Source of the DNA: JBBKWQ01 sp037969115
GTDB taxonomy: Bacteria; Actinomycetota; Acidimicrobiia; Acidimicrobiales; Ilumatobacteraceae
Assembly: GCA_037969115.1 (NCBI GenBank)
Contig: JBBKWQ010000057.1
Location: forward strand, 1-5,844
Reading direction: 5' to 3'
DNA: 5,844 nt
The translations under genes and the position numbers were made by a program. Positions 4,066 through 5,844 of the stretch are shown one piece after another. The notes under the pieces are model-generated. The model made no database searches and was not told where the DNA came from. It was given only the letters and a program-made list of their open reading frames with translations. Each line of letters opens with the position of its first letter. The first letter of the stretch is position 1.

Positions 4066-5844
4066 TCAGACTTCGCCACTTGCGACCTTCTGCCGCACGA
4101 TGTTCAACGCCGATCCGGCCCTGAACCAGTCGACCTGCTCAGGGCTGAAGGTGTGTGTGGCCTCGAAGTCGATCGTGCTCTTGTCGGGCTTGACGATCTG
4201 GCAGTGCACGTTCTTGCCGGGAACTGGCGGCAGATCGAGCACGTTGATGCGGTCGTCCTCGTCGATCTGATCGTAGGTGGCGGGGTCCGCGAACGTGAGC
4301 GGCACCATGCCCTGCTTCTTGAGGTTGGTCTCGTGGATGCGGGCGAAACTGCGAGCGATCGCCACGAGACCCCCACGGAAACGAGGCTCCATCGCGGCGT
4401 GCTCGCGGCTCGAACCCTCACCCATGTTCTCGTCGCCGACCACGACCCACGGCTGGCGCGCCAGGTGGTACGCCGCGGCGATTTCGGGAAACGTCTCGGT
4501 CTGACCGGTCAACTGGTTCTTGCCGTAGCCGACCTCGTAGCCCTCGTAGGCGTTGACCGCGCCGAGGTAGAGGTTGCCCGAGATGTTCTCGAGGTGTCCG
4601 CGGTACTTGAGCCAGGGCCCGGCCATCGAGATGTGATCGGTGGTGAACTTGCCCTGCGCTTTCACGAGCACCGGGAGGTCGCGATAGTCCTCGCCGCTCC
4701 ACGCCGGGAACGGCTCGAGCAACTGCAGTCGTTCGCTGGTGGGACTCACTGCGACTTCGATCGATGACGAGTCAGCCGGCGGCGGCGTGAACGTGTCGAC
4801 GCCCGGGTCGTAGCCGGCGTCCGGGAGGATTTCCCCTACCGGCGGATCGAGCGTGACCTCGGTGCCGTCGGGCGCCGTCAGGGTGTCGGTGGTCGGGTCG
4901 AAGTCGAGTCGCCCTGCGAGCGCGATCGCCATCACCGTGTCGGGCGAGGTCACGAACGAGAGCGTGTTGGCCGAGCCGTCGTTGCGCTTCGGAAAGTTGC
5001 GGTTGTACGAGTTGACGATCGTGTTCGGCTGGCCGGTGATCGACGCCGGACGACTCCACTGGCCGATGCATGGTCCACAAGCGTTGGCCAACACCGTGGC
5101 GCCGATGGCCTCGAGATCGGCGAGCAGTCCGTCGCGCTCGATCGTGGCCCGGATCTGCTCGGATCCGGGCGTGATGAGCAGTTCGGTCTTCGCCATGAGT
5201 CCCACAGCGGCTGCTTGCCGCGCGATGGAGGCGACACGGGTGATGTCCTCGTACGACGAGTTGGTGCACGAACCGATCAGCGTCGACGACACCTCGAGCG
5301 GCCACCCGTGCTCTCGCGCCTGCGCCCCCACTCCGTCGGCGCCGACACGGTGGGCGCGATCGGGGGAGTGCGGGCCGTTGATCATCGGCTTGAGCTGGTC
5401 GAGATCGATCTCGACGAGCTCGTCGTACAGGGCGCCGTCGTCGGGACGGAGTTCGTCGGCGACGTGGTCGGCGGCATCCGCGATCGCTTCGCGGCCGGTC
5501 GCCTTCAAGAACGCCGCCATGTTCTGGTCGTACCCGAACAACGACGTGGTGGCGCCGATCTCGGCGCCCATGTTGCAGATCGTCGCCTTGCCGGTTGCCG
5601 AGATCGAGTCTGCGCCGGGACCGTGGTATTCGACGATCGCGCCGGTGCCTCCCTCGACGGTGAGGCGACGGGCGACTTCGAGGATCACATCCTTCGGCGA
5701 ACTCCATCCGCTCAACGTGCCGGTGAGCCGAACGCCGATCACCTTGGGCCAACGCACGTTCCAGGGGAATCCGGTCATCACGTCGACGGCGTCGGCCCCA
5801 CCGACGCCGATCGCGACCATGCCGAGCCCGCCGGCGTTGGGCGT
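4066..5844 (-). CDS. acn: Aconitate hydratase, mitochondrial type (5' end cut by window)
   Basis: Aconitase interconverts citrate and isocitrate through cis-aconitate in the TCA cycle, using a [4Fe-4S] cluster. The frame runs open to the window edge: 592 residues are visible and the first, TPNAGGLGMVAIGVGGAD, is an internal conserved segment. About 150-190 N-terminal residues therefore lie outside and the ATG at 5820 is not the start. The three cluster cysteines are present: one in GSCTNSS (5266-5268) and two in ACGPCIGQW (codons 5077-5079 and 5068-5070). The swivel domain follows with FTTDHISMAGPWLKYRGHL, the active-site GEGSSREHA (about 4396-4422), and RSFARIHETNLKKQG. The segment SPTSERLQLLEPF and the KYRGHLENISGN region match mitochondrial/fungal aconitase rather than the longer AcnA/IRP type or AcnB. 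The stop at 4066 lies 17 bases before the nitroreductase start. No frameshift or missing catalytic residue is seen in the visible part. Confidence 0.96.
   Translation of the reverse strand, partial: TPNAGGLGMVAIGVGGADAVDVMTGFPWNVRWPKVIGVRLTGTLSGWSSPKDVILEVARRLTVEGGTGAIVEYHGPGADSISATGKATICNMGAEIGATTSLFGYDQNMAAFLKATGREAIADAADHVADELRPDDGALYDELVEIDLDQLKPMINGPHSPDRAHRVGADGVGAQAREHGWPLEVSSTLIGSCTNSSYEDITRVASIARQAAAVGLMAKTELLITPGSEQIRATIERDGLLADLEAIGATVLANACGPCIGQWSRPASITGQPNTIVNSYNRNFPKRNDGSANTLSFVTSPDTVMAIALAGRLDFDPTTDTLTAPDGTEVTLDPPVGEILPDAGYDPGVDTFTPPPADSSSIEVAVSPTSERLQLLEPFPAWSGEDYRDLPVLVKAQGKFTTDHISMAGPWLKYRGHLENISGNLYLGAVNAYEGYEVGYGKNQLTGQTETFPEIAAAYHLARQPWVVVGDENMGEGSSREHAAMEPRFRGGLVAIARSFARIHETNLKKQGMVPLTFADPATYDQIDEDDRINVLDLPPVPGKNVHCQIVKPDKSTIDFEATHTFSPEQVDWFRAGSALNIVRQKVASGEV

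Noticed and set aside
3467..4270. Plus-strand open frame of 267 codons across the nitroreductase and aconitase 3' ends
   Set aside because: Both opposing frames have strong family motifs. This frame has none and crosses a gene boundary.
4772..5752. Second minus-strand frame of 326 codons inside the aconitase region
   Set aside because: Arg-rich out-of-frame translation of the aconitase gene; no recognisable domain.
5820..5844. ATG at 5820 as the aconitase start codon
   Set aside because: The upstream codons TPNAGGLG continue the conserved aconitase segment to the window edge, so this methionine is internal.

Overview
The window is high-GC bacterial DNA with dense coding on both strands. It holds five protein genes, two of them cut by the window edges, and one small RNA gene. 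The gene set, the codon use and above all a 6C-type small RNA (a family known from Actinobacteria) point to a high-GC actinobacterium. The Acidimicrobiia/Ilumatobacter group is my best guess, but that is inference from protein style and not from a marker gene.

Layout, left to right. Bases 1-1333 (minus) encode an acyl-CoA carboxylase carboxyltransferase (beta) subunit, complete at its start and missing only its last few codons. Eleven bases upstream of it, on the same strand, is a LysR-type regulator (1345-2283). Its start codon faces a 308-base intergenic region (2284-2591). That region contains a perfect 7-bp-arm inverted repeat beside the regulator's start and a plausible promoter reading right. 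It also contains a 6C RNA: two hairpins with C-rich loops followed by a strong intrinsic terminator. On the plus strand comes a PAP2-superfamily membrane phosphatase/transferase (2592-3470). Its tail runs 97 bases into the 3' end of a convergent FMN nitroreductase-family gene (3374-4048, minus). Upstream of the nitroreductase on the same strand, 17 bases away, is a mitochondrial-type aconitase (4066 to the right edge), whose N-terminal part lies outside the window.

How it works together. Two minus-strand pairs look like transcription units: aconitase then nitroreductase, and LysR then carboxyltransferase. The centre is a divergent regulatory region in which the regulator gene and the small RNA share about 70 bases of control DNA. 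Aconitase is a TCA-cycle enzyme and the carboxyltransferase belongs to acyl-CoA carboxylation (propionyl- or acetyl-CoA type), so the flanks are central carbon metabolism. The PAP2 protein is probably a lipid or polyprenyl phosphate enzyme in the membrane. No mobile element, CRISPR array, tRNA or rRNA was seen. The most noteworthy item is the 6C RNA with its possible LysR-linked control. Next are the unusual N-terminal half of the carboxyltransferase and the overprinted tail of the PAP2 gene.
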